From Paenibacillus tarimensis (GTDB taxonomy: Bacteria > Bacillota > Bacilli > Paenibacillales > Paenibacillaceae): a DNA stretch of 64,000 nucleotides. Below are positions 27,720 to 35,473 of this stretch, piece by piece. Location of the stretch: positions 248,001 to 312,000 of the forward strand of contig NZ_JAKGAO010000012.1 in NCBI RefSeq assembly GCF_021532315.1. The letters are read 5' to 3'. A model generated the notes under the pieces. It was not told the origin of the DNA. It made no database searches and saw only the letters and a program-made list of their open reading frames with translations. The translations under genes were made by a program, and so were the position numbers. Each line of letters begins with the position of its first letter. Position 1 is the first letter of the stretch.

Positions 27720-27735
27720 CCTTTGACCTCAAAGG
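27720..27735. repeat. Short inverted repeat upstream of the strong plus-strand promoter
   Basis: CCTTTGA and TCAAAGG face each other with a CC spacer. The repeat ends four bases before the -35 hexamer of the promoter at 27739-27768 and lies 29 bases upstream of the helD start. It could be an operator for either direction; no regulator is known. Confidence 0.45.
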
Positions 27736-27738
27736 CTA

Positions 27739-27768
27739 TTGACAGGGACCGTCGTTGTAGTGTATAAT
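27739..27768 (+). promoter_or_regulatory. Near-perfect sigma-A promoter on the plus strand
   Basis: TTGACA (27739-27744) and TATAAT (27763-27768) are both exact consensus hexamers with an 18-base spacer. No coding gene lies downstream on the plus strand. Transcription would begin near 27775 and meet an intrinsic terminator at 27854-27892. Confidence 0.7.
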
Positions 27769-27774
27769 TTTATT

Positions 27775-27892
27775 AGTAATATCTGTTTATTAAGTTACAT
27801 CTTTTCCAATTTCTTAATTGTACCAAAATCTATCCCTCAATTCAATGCGAAACGCCCCTGACCGCCGCACCGGTCAGGGGCTTTGTTCTTTT
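27775..27892 (+). ncRNA. Candidate small RNA, about 118 nt
   Basis: The interval runs from the predicted start after a consensus promoter to the end of the T-tract of an 11-bp GC-rich hairpin. It contains no frame with a ribosome site. The 5' part is AU-rich with a pyrimidine stretch (CATCTTTTCCAATTTC) that is predicted to be unstructured, and the 3' end is the terminator stem. It ends 22 bases before the stop codon of the convergent hydrolase gene. This is inferred from promoter and terminator only; no known RNA family was recognised. Confidence 0.45.
27854..27881. terminator. Strong hairpin, terminator of the candidate sRNA and probably of the hydrolase gene
   Basis: GCCCCTGACCG pairs with CGGTCAGGGGC around a six-base loop. 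On the plus strand it is followed by CTTTGTTCTTTT, a good termination tail. On the minus strand the tail is only GTTTCG, although the hairpin lies 34 bases downstream of the hydrolase stop. Confidence 0.75.
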
Positions 27893-27914
27893 GTATATAT
27901 TCCCTGGAATAGAA

Positions 27915-28784
27915 TTAGAACGAATGTATTCGGCTCAGAAAATTAAAGGTCGAATTCAGTGCTTCAGTTAATTCAGCAGTCGGCCCCGTAAATGGGTGCA
28001 CAGCTCCAAACGTGTGTCCGGCACCAGTGATCGTGACATATTGATGCTGGGAAGCGGCGCTTTTCATGAGCGCATGGCCCTCAACCAGCCTGTCGGAATC
28101 CGCATCACCCTGAATAAGTAGTACAGGAAGCCGCAAATCTGCAAGCCGCTTGGGAATACTGAAGCGCTCCCTATTGCTGTGGAGATCGTCAAAGAAACCG
28201 GCACCGATGGGCATCTCCTGCTTCGTTCTGGCGTTCATAACGAAGGCACGGCCATTTTTTCGCGCTTCTGCTTCAAACTCTTCATCAAACAGGTTCGCAT
28301 TTGCAATGCCATTCCAGGTTACAACCGCGCAGATATCCGAATGGTCGGCTCCAAACAGAATGGCGTTACCTCCCCCTCTGCTGTGCCCCAATAGAGAAAT
28401 TGAGGTCTCATCCACCCCGTCCATAAGGGGCAGCTGCCGGCGTCTGACTGCGGAAAGCAGCGCCTCCAAATCGGCTTGCTCACGGGAATACGTATTAGCC
28501 GCAAATTTGTCTAATTCATCAAAATCAGTCTCGCCCACACCGTTACACGAGAAGTCAAACCGTACCGTGTAGAAGCCTTTCTGAGCGAACCATTCTGCCG
28601 TATATGGAATAAACCCCCATTCGGCAAAGCCTTTAAACCCATGGCAGAGCAGAAGAACAGGCATCCCCCGTCTGCCCTGCGGACTACCTGCGCCGGGAGC
28701 GGCATTGCCGGCGGTTACAGTCCCTTTCAGATACAGCCCTTCACCCAATTCCAGCCGGAATCTCTCAGACTTTAACCGGTCCAA
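27915..28784 (-). CDS. Alpha/beta hydrolase
   Basis: This 289-residue cytoplasmic protein has an alpha/beta hydrolase fold. VLLLCHGFKGFAEWGF gives the oxyanion loop, Ser135 in GHSRGGGNA is the nucleophile, LIQGDADSDRLV carries the acid and GAGHTFGAVHPF the His. The start is a TTG at 28784: AAGGAGGTG at 28791-28799 overlaps the TAA of the upstream nitroreductase and lies eight bases before this TTG, while the in-frame ATG at 28805 lies upstream of that site. The substrate is unknown; acyl-peptidase or esterase activity are both compatible. A hairpin follows the gene. Confidence 0.86.
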   Translation of the reverse strand: MDRLKSERFRLELGEGLYLKGTVTAGNAAPGAGSPQGRRGMPVLLLCHGFKGFAEWGFIPYTAEWFAQKGFYTVRFDFSCNGVGETDFDELDKFAANTYSREQADLEALLSAVRRRQLPLMDGVDETSISLLGHSRGGGNAILFGADHSDICAVVTWNGIANANLFDEEFEAEARKNGRAFVMNARTKQEMPIGAGFFDDLHSNRERFSIPKRLADLRLPVLLIQGDADSDRLVEGHALMKSAASQHQYVTITGAGHTFGAVHPFTGPTAELTEALNSTFNFLSRIHSF

Positions 28785-28797
28785 TAACAGCACCTCC

Positions 28798-29553
28798 TTA
28801 ATCATCAAGGCGGAAGCCCTGCTGCTTCAGGTAACCGCCAATCTGTCTGCCGGACTGGGAGTGCTTGGCCGCCATTTGTTCCGACCAGCTGGTCTCCAGC
28901 TTACCGCCCGACCGTTCTCTCATATAAGACCGGTGACGGTCATCATATTCAGCTATGAGACTGGCATAAGCGGAAGAAGAGTACTCATTCTCATGCATGA
29001 CCGCTTCCGGGCTCAACCGCGGTCTCACGACAGGATCCTGATCAGGATAGCCGATGCACATGCCGAACAGCGGTGCAACCAGCTGCGGGAGCTTGAGCAG
29101 CTCGCCCACCCTGCGGATATCATTACGGATGCCGCCGATGTAGACAATGCCTAAACCCAGTGATTCAGCCGCCGCAGCCGCATTCTGAGCGGCCAGTGCC
29201 GTGTCCACCGCGCCGATTGTATACCACTCCGCATTCGCTTCTTCCAGCCTTTCACTGCCTGAGCCCTGTCCCGCTGCCATCGTATAGCGGTACAAGTCCG
29301 CGCACCATACCCAGAACTCCGGACTCTCAAGTACATAGCTCTGATTCCCGGTTATAGCCATGAGCTCCTCTCTCAGCTGCCGGTCTGTAATCCGGATGAC
29401 ACTGAAAGCCTGCATGTTACTGGAGCTGGAGGCCTGCTGCCCCGCAGCCAATATCGCTGACCGGTGCTCTTCCGTTACCAGTTGATCGGTGAATTTGCGG
29501 ATCGACCGATGATTCATCAGCCCTTCGATTGTAGGTCCATAGCTCATCTCCAT
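28798..29553 (-). CDS. NfrA-type NADPH-dependent FMN oxidoreductase (nitroreductase family)
   Basis: This 251-residue protein belongs to the nitroreductase superfamily, NfrA/Frp group, which reduces flavins, quinones and nitro compounds with NADPH. The opening MNHRSIRKFTDQLVTEE is the family start with FMN-binding Arg residues, AGQQASSSSNMQAFSVI binds FMN, and LGLGIVYIGGIRNDI and the CIGYPDQDPVVRPRL segment contact flavin and nicotinamide. The C-terminal extension (SGGKLETSWSEQMAAK) is typical of NfrA. It precedes the alpha/beta hydrolase gene with overlapping stop and ribosome site, so the two are co-expressed. A role in redox stress is inferred from the family. Confidence 0.9.
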   Translation of the reverse strand: MEMSYGPTIEGLMNHRSIRKFTDQLVTEEHRSAILAAGQQASSSSNMQAFSVIRITDRQLREELMAITGNQSYVLESPEFWVWCADLYRYTMAAGQGSGSERLEEANAEWYTIGAVDTALAAQNAAAAAESLGLGIVYIGGIRNDIRRVGELLKLPQLVAPLFGMCIGYPDQDPVVRPRLSPEAVMHENEYSSSAYASLIAEYDDRHRSYMRERSGGKLETSWSEQMAAKHSQSGRQIGGYLKQQGFRLDD

Positions 29554-29628
29554 ATGCTCCTCTCCTGATTTTCACTCTCACTACCATGATACCAAAGCTT
29601 GGGCACTGGACACAAAGAGACAGCAAGA

Positions 29629-29670
29629 AGAGGGCTGCTCCCGGTCACTTAAGACCCGGAGCAGCCCTCT
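29629..29670 (-). terminator. Intrinsic terminator after the 124-residue protein gene
   Basis: A 15-bp inverted repeat (AGAGGGCTGCTCC and its complement) brackets a short loop. On the minus strand it is followed by TCTTGCTGTCTC. It lies 15 bases downstream of the stop at 29685 and ahead of the nitroreductase gene, which therefore needs its own promoter. Confidence 0.75.
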
Positions 29671-29684
29671 TATAAGCCTACTGT

Positions 29685-30059
29685 TTACACGAGCCCGCCA
29701 TGCTCCTCAGCTGCCCGGACAGCCTTTTCATAATCGTTGGCATCCATAACAGCTGTAAGGAGAACGTCTCTGCCGGTTACACGATTGTCGGGTCCGCCGG
29801 AGCTGAAGCCGCTCGCGCTGACACTTGCCGCTGATAAAATCCCTGCATTATGGTCTGTAATTTCAGCATCGAGAGTCAGATAACCCAAGCTGTGAAAATC
29901 GCTGGTTATCGGGTTCATGATCCTCTCATTGCCATCACCGGGATACCCGTCAACCCGGCGGATGGAGCTGTCCGTCAAATTCAGCTGCTTGATTTGCTGC
30001 ATAGCCGCTTGGGCTTCTTCCATGCTTTTGAAATAAGCAAGCAGATTTTTTTCCTTCAT
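29685..30059 (-). CDS. Small uncharacterised protein, possibly stress related
   Basis: I do not recognise a characterised family with certainty. The 124-residue protein begins MKEKNLLAYFKSMEEAQAAM, a pattern of a ferredoxin-like small domain seen in general-stress proteins, continues with a Gly/Ser-rich middle (SAASVSASGFSSGG) and ends with a second similar unit (DVLLTAVMDANDYEKAVRAA). The two halves could be degenerate repeats of one beta-alpha-beta unit. There is no signal peptide. The ATG is preceded by GGAAGGGAG and the gene is closed by a strong terminator. It lies next to a spore coat gene, but the two have separate terminators. Confidence 0.6.
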   Translation of the reverse strand: MKEKNLLAYFKSMEEAQAAMQQIKQLNLTDSSIRRVDGYPGDGNERIMNPITSDFHSLGYLTLDAEITDHNAGILSAASVSASGFSSGGPDNRVTGRDVLLTAVMDANDYEKAVRAAEEHGGLV

Positions 30060-30099
30060 CTGTTCATTCTCCCTTCCCTACACGAGATTGGCAATGTGC

Positions 30100-30125
30100 A
30101 AAAACGACCCGAATTCCGGGTCGTT
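30100..30125 (-). terminator. Intrinsic terminator after the CotF-type gene
   Basis: AACGACCCG/CGGGTCGTT form a nine-bp stem around an AATTC loop, followed on the minus strand by five T. It lies 57 bases downstream of the coat gene stop at 30182. Confidence 0.8.
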
Positions 30126-30181
30126 TCCGTTTTTATTAACGACGTCTGAAGGAGCGTCTCCATTTGCCAAATGAGTGCCGC

Positions 30182-30904
30182 TTACTGCGGCAGCGTATGG
30201 TTGTAGCCTCTCCCCTGTTGCATCGTGTTCATGTTATTCATGTTATTCATGTTATTCATATCCTGCATGCTGCCGGACTGCGAGGTTGGATGCATATTGC
30301 CCTGATGCATTGCATGCATCATATTTTGCTGGTTCATACCGCCGCCCATGGACTGCTGCATGCCACCTGCTGTTGCATACATGCCCAGCATAGTATCGGT
30401 GGTTACTTCCTTCATCGTAGGTACTTGATAATAACCCTGCTGGTTCATGTACTGCCATACCTCGTATGCTTGCTCCGAGCAGTTTATCGCCGCTTGCTGC
30501 ACAGCACGGCGGATTTGCGGATTCGCACACTCAAGCGAGCCTTTCATCTTCAGGCCTGCAGCCGACTTCAGAAGGCCAAGCATACAGGATGCTACATCGC
30601 GGTCGTCCATCTGGCTTGCACTTGTGACCGGGCTCATCTGCTGCGGATTGTCCAAGCCGTATACCGGCTGGGACGTCTTCATTGCCCGGTAAGGAGCCGC
30701 CTGAGACATGCCCTGCTGCTGTGTCATCTGGACCATACTGTTGTATTCATTCATCATGAACTGAAGCTGGTGATCCATCATATGCTGGAGCTGAGGGTCC
30801 CTAACCTGCCCGCGCAGCAGCTGGTACGTGTTAGCCGCGTCAATTGTACAATTCAGCACCTCATGAATTTCCAATACCTCGTGAGCACCTAAATTTGCTG
30901 TCAT
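30182..30904 (-). CDS. CotF-type spore coat protein
   Basis: This 240-residue protein has the CotF fold of paired helix bundles found in Bacillus and Paenibacillus coat proteins. Two ferritin-like units are visible: residues 8-60 (HEVLEIHEVLNCTIDAANTY to MMNEYNSMVQM) and 100-160 (DRDVASCMLGLLKSAAGLK to YEVWQYMNQQGYYQVP). The C-terminal tail is rich in Met, Asn and Gln and contains a MNN tandem repeat. No signal peptide is present, as expected for assembly in the mother cell. The ATG follows AAGGAGG. A mother-cell sigma factor is likely to drive it, but no convincing sigma-K site was found. Confidence 0.88.
   Translation of the reverse strand: MTANLGAHEVLEIHEVLNCTIDAANTYQLLRGQVRDPQLQHMMDHQLQFMMNEYNSMVQMTQQQGMSQAAPYRAMKTSQPVYGLDNPQQMSPVTSASQMDDRDVASCMLGLLKSAAGLKMKGSLECANPQIRRAVQQAAINCSEQAYEVWQYMNQQGYYQVPTMKEVTTDTMLGMYATAGGMQQSMGGGMNQQNMMHAMHQGNMHPTSQSGSMQDMNNMNNMNNMNTMQQGRGYNHTLPQ
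30228..30258. repeat. 9-bp tandem repeat inside the coat protein gene
   Basis: The unit ATGTTATTC occurs three times head to tail from 30231, with a partial copy before it. On the minus strand it encodes Met-Asn-Asn repeats in the C-terminal tail. Such repeats may vary in copy number between strains. Confidence 0.9.
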
Positions 30905-31021
30905 TAGTATGTACAGCCTCCTTATGAGCTATCTGTTGTGCCATGCCAACCATGACCAACACATAGTATCCCCCAACAGGAACCTGTTATACCCGTTATG
31001 ACGAGTCAATCGCAGGATCTA

Positions 31022-31723
31022 TCACTGAAGCCGTTCCTCCAGACTGGCCGGACCCTTCTCCCCTATAACCTTCAGGAATAGATCCGCTGTCGACGGGTCC
31101 GAAACCTTTTCACCCTTCTGATGCCCCGGTTGTTTATTGCCCTGGGTGGTGGCGCCATCTGTATGGCTGCTGTGATCCTGAGCTTTGCCTTGGTCAAGCA
31201 GCTGTTCAATCAAGCTCCGCAAGGACTGAACATCCTTGCTCAGGCGGACAAGGTCCTGCTTGGAAGCCGGTTGTGCGGCTTCATTCAGAACCACCGTAAT
31301 CTGGCCGCCTGGCTCCAAAATCGCATGCTTAACATCCGAACGCCGCAGCACACTTTTCTGCCGGAGCTGGTTATCAAGCAGGTCCACCGTTAACCGGACC
31401 TTTCTAAGGTTCCGCTCCTGCAGCTGTCCATGAACGATAAGCGGAACAGCACTGCCTGTAATGAGCTTCTCAACCCAGTTAAGCTTCAGCTGCATCCATT
31501 CCAGGCCGATTAAGGTCGCTACCATTATTGCCGCAACGGAAAAAGCGACCCATATGCTCTTGCCCGACACGGGCTGGATGAGCAATGAGCCAATCGCTAT
31601 CATAATAACCGTCTGTGAAGTAGTCATCTGCGCAATGGACTTCCTTCCGGCAATCCGCAGGAGACCTGCTCCAACAACGACGATTAGAATCGTCTTCCAC
31701 AGCCATTGCCATTCCAAGTCCAC
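31022..31723 (-). CDS. YetF-type DUF421 membrane protein
   Basis: This 233-residue protein has three N-terminal transmembrane helices (to about residue 85) and a cytoplasmic DUF421 domain (about 85-150, with VPLIVHGQLQERNLRKVRLT), followed by a long polar tail rich in Gln, Lys and Ser. Relatives such as B. subtilis YetF and YrbG are membrane proteins of sporulating cells with no clear biochemical role. The start is a GTG at 31723, eight bases behind TAGGGGA and 12 bases after the stop of the small upstream gene, so the two probably form an operon. A second, shorter DUF421 protein is encoded at 55618. Confidence 0.85.
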   Translation of the reverse strand: MDLEWQWLWKTILIVVVGAGLLRIAGRKSIAQMTTSQTVIMIAIGSLLIQPVSGKSIWVAFSVAAIMVATLIGLEWMQLKLNWVEKLITGSAVPLIVHGQLQERNLRKVRLTVDLLDNQLRQKSVLRRSDVKHAILEPGGQITVVLNEAAQPASKQDLVRLSKDVQSLRSLIEQLLDQGKAQDHSSHTDGATTQGNKQPGHQKGEKVSDPSTADLFLKVIGEKGPASLEERLQ

Positions 31724-31735
31724 TATACTAATCCC

Positions 31736-31969
31736 CTACCGTCCCGTTGAAAGCTTGTCAATTTTACAGCACAGCTCATGCTGCCACTGCGTATCAGAGG
31801 TCATCGAGGCAAGCAGCGACATATTCTTCAGGTGAGCCAGCTCCCGGCAGTAAGAAGCATTGAAAGCAAGGCAGTGTTCGTAATCCTTCTGTTCAGCATC
31901 TGTCAGCTGCCTGGACTGCCGCAGCACCCACAGTTCTGCCAACCGCTCATGCACGGGAAGAATCGGCAT
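31736..31969 (-). CDS. Small helical protein of unknown function
   Basis: This 77-residue protein is predicted to be all helical and cytoplasmic. It opens MPILPVHERLAELWVLRQ and has a middle LTDAEQKDYEHCLAFNASYC and cysteines at several positions (HCLAF, SYC, LCC). I do not assign a family; similar short proteins occur beside membrane genes in Paenibacillus. The ATG is eight bases behind AGGAGG, a strong reason to accept the gene. It is the first of a two-gene operon with the DUF421 gene. Confidence 0.65.
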   Translation of the reverse strand: MPILPVHERLAELWVLRQSRQLTDAEQKDYEHCLAFNASYCRELAHLKNMSLLASMTSDTQWQHELCCKIDKLSTGR

Positions 31970-32043
31970 CCATAGCCCCTCCTTTCATTTCCATTATGGC
32001 CAGGAGTATGGATGCCGAAACCCGTAGGGAGGCGGCTTGACCT

Positions 32044-32877
32044 TTATTTATTTACAAAGCGGCCCTTCTCGGGCACCGCTATTTCGTCAAAATGAGAAGC
32101 GAGCTTCTCTAGTCCCTCAATCAGTGCTATTCCCTCCATTGGAAGCCCGTGACCGGTTACGGCAGTCTTAGGCCGCAAGGCCAGAAGCTTCTTAACCGAG
32201 GTGCGTGAAGCATCCCAATCCGTTGTCATATATTTGGGAGGACCGCTGATCTCCTGCTTCTGGGTAACTACCTTGTATAACGATTCCTGCTGCACGGTTA
32301 CAAAAGCATCGCCGGCGATGAGGGTACGGTCCTCCTCGCGGAAGAGTGACACATGCCCCGGCGTGTGGCCCGGCGTATGGATAACCCGCCAGCCAGCCAG
32401 CCCGGGGACCGTCCCATCCGTGTTATAAGCTATCACCCGACCAGTCAGATCAAGGCCGTCATGCGGAAACATCGGTGACATCTTGCTGACCATTCCATTA
32501 TCAACCGAAGGGTCTCCCGGCGGGTAAGATTGCTGTCCTGTCAAATACGGCAGCTCCGCAGCATGAGCATAGACAGGAACATCCCAGGTCTTCAGCAGCT
32601 CCGGCAGGGCACCAATATGGTCAAAATGCCCATGAGTCAGCAGGATTGCCTGCGGCTTGCAGCCTTTCCCGTACAGCCTTTCCGCCTGTTCTACAATATC
32701 GCCTTCCGCCTTGGTCACACCGGCATCAATCAGGAACCAGCTGCCAGGTCCTTTTCCGATGAAGCATACATTAACGATTTGTACCGTAAAAGCGTATACT
32801 TCAGGCGCGAAGAACGCCCCCTTCCCGCTTGCCTTCGAGGTGAGCGGAAGCGGCGCCTTTTCGAAAATATTATCCAT
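32044..32877 (-). CDS. Metallo-beta-lactamase-fold hydrolase
   Basis: This 277-residue protein has the metallo-beta-lactamase fold with two metal ions. The HxHxDH motif is LLTHGHFDHIG near residue 80, VIHTPGHTPGHVSLF supplies the next histidines, LIAGDAFV gives the bridging Asp and VTGHGLPM the last His. The group includes glyoxalase II-like, quorum-quenching lactonase-like and other hydrolases. The start at 32877 follows AGAGGAGG; a longer frame to 32913 lacks a site. It stands alone with a terminator of the upstream gene at 32938-32959. The substrate is unknown. Confidence 0.88.
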   Translation of the reverse strand: MDNIFEKAPLPLTSKASGKGAFFAPEVYAFTVQIVNVCFIGKGPGSWFLIDAGVTKAEGDIVEQAERLYGKGCKPQAILLTHGHFDHIGALPELLKTWDVPVYAHAAELPYLTGQQSYPPGDPSVDNGMVSKMSPMFPHDGLDLTGRVIAYNTDGTVPGLAGWRVIHTPGHTPGHVSLFREEDRTLIAGDAFVTVQQESLYKVVTQKQEISGPPKYMTTDWDASRTSVKKLLALRPKTAVTGHGLPMEGIALIEGLEKLASHFDEIAVPEKGRFVNK

Positions 32878-32937
32878 GATGATGTTCCTCCTCTTTGCGC
32901 AGGATTGAAACAACTATTAGGTTTCCCGGCATAAGCC

Positions 32938-32959
32938 AAAAAAACCGCCTCCCCGGCGG
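32938..32959 (-). terminator. Intrinsic terminator after the membrane hydrolase gene
   Basis: On the minus strand CCGCC-GGGGA-GGCGG is followed by seven T. It separates the large hydrolase gene (stop at 33053) from the metallo-beta-lactamase-fold gene. Confidence 0.8.
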
Positions 32960-33052
32960 GTCTATACTATCTCGGGACAATCGTGCTCTTGTCCGGCAAG
33001 ACGGTATAGCTCCTCGTCAACTAATAAACGGGTGGGCGGTGGTATGAATCCG

Positions 33053-35302
33053 TCAGCTCATCGCATTGAACCCCAGATCATCAATCATGATTCTGCCGGG
33101 TCCGTTCATGAGACGGATGGTAAGGCGCGAGAGCCCGCCATCGAACACATCGGGCTTCATCTTCTTGAAATAAGAAACGGGAATCGTATACGTCTGAAAA
33201 ACAGGCTCTATGGCTTGTTTGTACTTCCCCTTCTTAAGCTTGCGCTCGAGGAAAGGATGAATCGTGTACGTAATGGATGGAGGCGACCGGAACACGTCAT
33301 GCGCGTTGAGCGGCACAGCTGCTGTATGGCCATCCTGGCCTTCTACCTCGATGATCAAGCCGGGAACCGCCGCCGCTTCCTTTAGCTCATGACTAAGATC
33401 GGCAACTGAGAAGGTTATTGCTGTAACGGATTCCGGTTGTACCGTCTGCCAGTACCGGCCTACAAATGAGATGGAATAGGACGCGACTGAATTCCATTTG
33501 AGAACAAGCGCATCGGTTCCTTTATCCTTGCCGTCACGGTTAAGGACGCTGCCGTGATACCACGAGTCAGCTCCATCCGCATAAGCGGTAACACCAGCGT
33601 TAATCGACTCCAGGGCAGGCTGCTCAAACCGGCTGATAGCCTTGAAGGCGCCGCTTTCGTAACGGGTGATATAGTCTGCCGCCGGAAGCCACTGCTTGCC
33701 TGTCCGGTAATCAGCAAACAATCTCTCATACTCTTCTCTTCCGTGTAAAGCGGTCTCCATAAAGGCTGACAGGTAAACTTGGGCCGCGAGGCGCTGATCT
33801 TCGGCACTCATCACATCGCTTATATCAAGCAGCATTCCTCCCGGCATGCTGAGATCATAGGAGCCCCAATCTGAATTAAATCGGCTGTGGTTGGCGTCGG
33901 GCAGATAGACAGCTGCCTTAAAAGCATTTTTGTTTTTAGAAAATGATGCCCGGTTGTACTGCTGCTCTCCGTAAAAATTATTAACGTCCGCGTCTCTTGC
34001 GCCCTGAATCGTTAAATAGTGAACATCCCGCAGATATGCCGATTTCTTGTCAACCGTCCGGTCTGTCGGCGCCAGGGCAGCTACTGCTTTGATTTGAACC
34101 TTCTGCAGGCTCTCCAGCAGCGGATCCTCGTCAAACCATCTGCTCGCATCTGCGGCCATTGCCACAGCCTGGCCACCACGGGAATGGCCAATTAAGCCCA
34201 CACGCTCCAGATCCACCTTACCGCCTAGCGGGTGTCCGGCAATCAGGTTAAATGCTTGAATCTGCTGCAGGTGATGCAGCAGCATCCACGCGCGCATCTT
34301 CATATCCTGATTCGGGATGCCAGACCATACAGAATAATTAAGAAAATTCTCATCCACTGATACAGCAATAAAACCACGGCTTGCCAGAAGCTCACCGATA
34401 TAACGGTACCCGCCGTCCGACCAATCCTCCATCAGGTGGTTTCCGTGCACGATAAGAACCAGCGGGAACGGTCCCTCGCCTTCCGGCATCCACAAGCGTC
34501 CGTTGAGCGGAAGCGCGGACTGGTCAAAGCCCCAAAACCAGGTTCTTAACTTCGGCCATCTCGTTATATAAGCACCCGCATCCACTGTTTCACTAATCCA
34601 ATCTGTGCCGCTTCCAAACTCTTCCCGGTGCCGGTCATCTCCGCTGCCGTAAGTGTAATACTTCACCTTATATGGACCCTTCTCAGCAGGATTCCCGGCT
34701 TGTATAGGTGTAATATTGGCGTTGCTACCCGCAACAGGGATTCCGCCTGCCTCCTCGGCACCATATGAGCTTAACTGCATCGATGCCAAGGCTATGATCA
34801 ATGCCAGTCCTGCTGCTGTCCATTTAACACCTGGTCTCAGGCGCGGGTGAACCAGCAGTCCCGTAAACCAGCCTGCGAGCGAGCCGCTTACAGCCGCTAT
34901 TACAGACAGCAGGAGCGCAGGCTGCCAGCCGATCTCGGCAAAGTGGAACATGGCATAGGTACCCCCTGCTGCCGCAAGGAAGCAGCCAGCAAAAAATCGG
35001 GGGACCGGAATGCCGATTAATGCGAGCAGCAGGGCAATACAGCGGGAGACCAGCCACAAGGCCGACAGGCCAAGTGTAACTAGAATAGCAGCATCAACCC
35101 CATACCCCAGCCCCGTTGGTATGCCCATCGCCGTGATCGCAAGCAGCATGGCAAAGCAAACTGCAATTCCAAGGGAGCCCGCCTTCCACATGAAGGTATC
35201 GTAACGGCATGCTGTAGCCGCACGGTCAACGAGCCATCGCCACAAACCAGCCAAGCGTGCGGGGCCGGGCTGCGGGGCTGGCTGCGGTGTTAAGCTGTTC
35301 AT
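33053..35302 (-). CDS. Membrane-anchored alpha/beta hydrolase with N-terminal transmembrane domain
   Basis: This 749-residue protein has an N-terminal membrane domain of five or six helices (residues about 40-190), a short linker and a catalytic alpha/beta hydrolase domain (about 215-520). The catalytic Ser374 is in LIGHSRGGQAVA, LVLIVHGNHLMEDW forms the oxyanion loop and PDANHSRFN carries the probable His. The C-terminal 200 residues (YADGADSWYHGSVL to IDDLGFN) look like a beta-sandwich that could bind a ligand. The hydrolase part is likely outside the cell. Substrate is unknown; large chlorophyllase/lipase-like and PET-hydrolase-like enzymes share the central fold. A good promoter lies upstream. 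Confidence 0.78.
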   Translation of the reverse strand: MNSLTPQPAPQPGPARLAGLWRWLVDRAATACRYDTFMWKAGSLGIAVCFAMLLAITAMGIPTGLGYGVDAAILVTLGLSALWLVSRCIALLLALIGIPVPRFFAGCFLAAAGGTYAMFHFAEIGWQPALLLSVIAAVSGSLAGWFTGLLVHPRLRPGVKWTAAGLALIIALASMQLSSYGAEEAGGIPVAGSNANITPIQAGNPAEKGPYKVKYYTYGSGDDRHREEFGSGTDWISETVDAGAYITRWPKLRTWFWGFDQSALPLNGRLWMPEGEGPFPLVLIVHGNHLMEDWSDGGYRYIGELLASRGFIAVSVDENFLNYSVWSGIPNQDMKMRAWMLLHHLQQIQAFNLIAGHPLGGKVDLERVGLIGHSRGGQAVAMAADASRWFDEDPLLESLQKVQIKAVAALAPTDRTVDKKSAYLRDVHYLTIQGARDADVNNFYGEQQYNRASFSKNKNAFKAAVYLPDANHSRFNSDWGSYDLSMPGGMLLDISDVMSAEDQRLAAQVYLSAFMETALHGREEYERLFADYRTGKQWLPAADYITRYESGAFKAISRFEQPALESINAGVTAYADGADSWYHGSVLNRDGKDKGTDALVLKWNSVASYSISFVGRYWQTVQPESVTAITFSVADLSHELKEAAAVPGLIIEVEGQDGHTAAVPLNAHDVFRSPPSITYTIHPFLERKLKKGKYKQAIEPVFQTYTIPVSYFKKMKPDVFDGGLSRLTIRLMNGPGRIMIDDLGFNAMS

Positions 35303-35356
35303 CTGCTCCCCCCTGTGTCCATATCAATTAGTTCTACTATATTCTACTTATTGTTC

Positions 35357-35385
35357 ATTATAGACGCTTCAGATTAAAAGACCAA
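35357..35385 (-). promoter_or_regulatory. Probable sigma-A promoter of the membrane hydrolase gene
   Basis: On the minus strand TTGGTC (35380-35385) and TATAAT (35357-35362) are 17 bases apart. The gene start lies 55 bases downstream with GGGGGGAG as ribosome site. Confidence 0.55.
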
Positions 35386-35440
35386 CCGGGAGAGCGAGCC
35401 AATTCATCCGGGATTTAAGCAAGCGTTGGCACATATACCA

Positions 35441-35465
35441 ACAAAACGCTGCCAGTCGGCAGCGT
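35441..35465 (-). terminator. Intrinsic terminator after the cardiolipin synthase gene
   Basis: ACGCTGCC/GGCAGCGT around a four-base loop is followed on the minus strand by TTTGTTGG. It lies nine bases downstream of the stop at 35474. Confidence 0.82.
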
Positions 35466-35473
35466 CTTGAGCT

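Noticed and set aside
30228-30258. Possible CRISPR-like repeat
   Set aside because: The 9-bp units are contiguous without spacers and encode Met-Asn-Asn in a coat protein, so this is a coding microsatellite.
30164-30892. Histidine-rich plus-strand frame opposite the coat protein gene
   Set aside because: The histidines arise because Met codons (ATG) read as CAT on the other strand. The coat protein on the minus strand has a strong ribosome site and family pattern.
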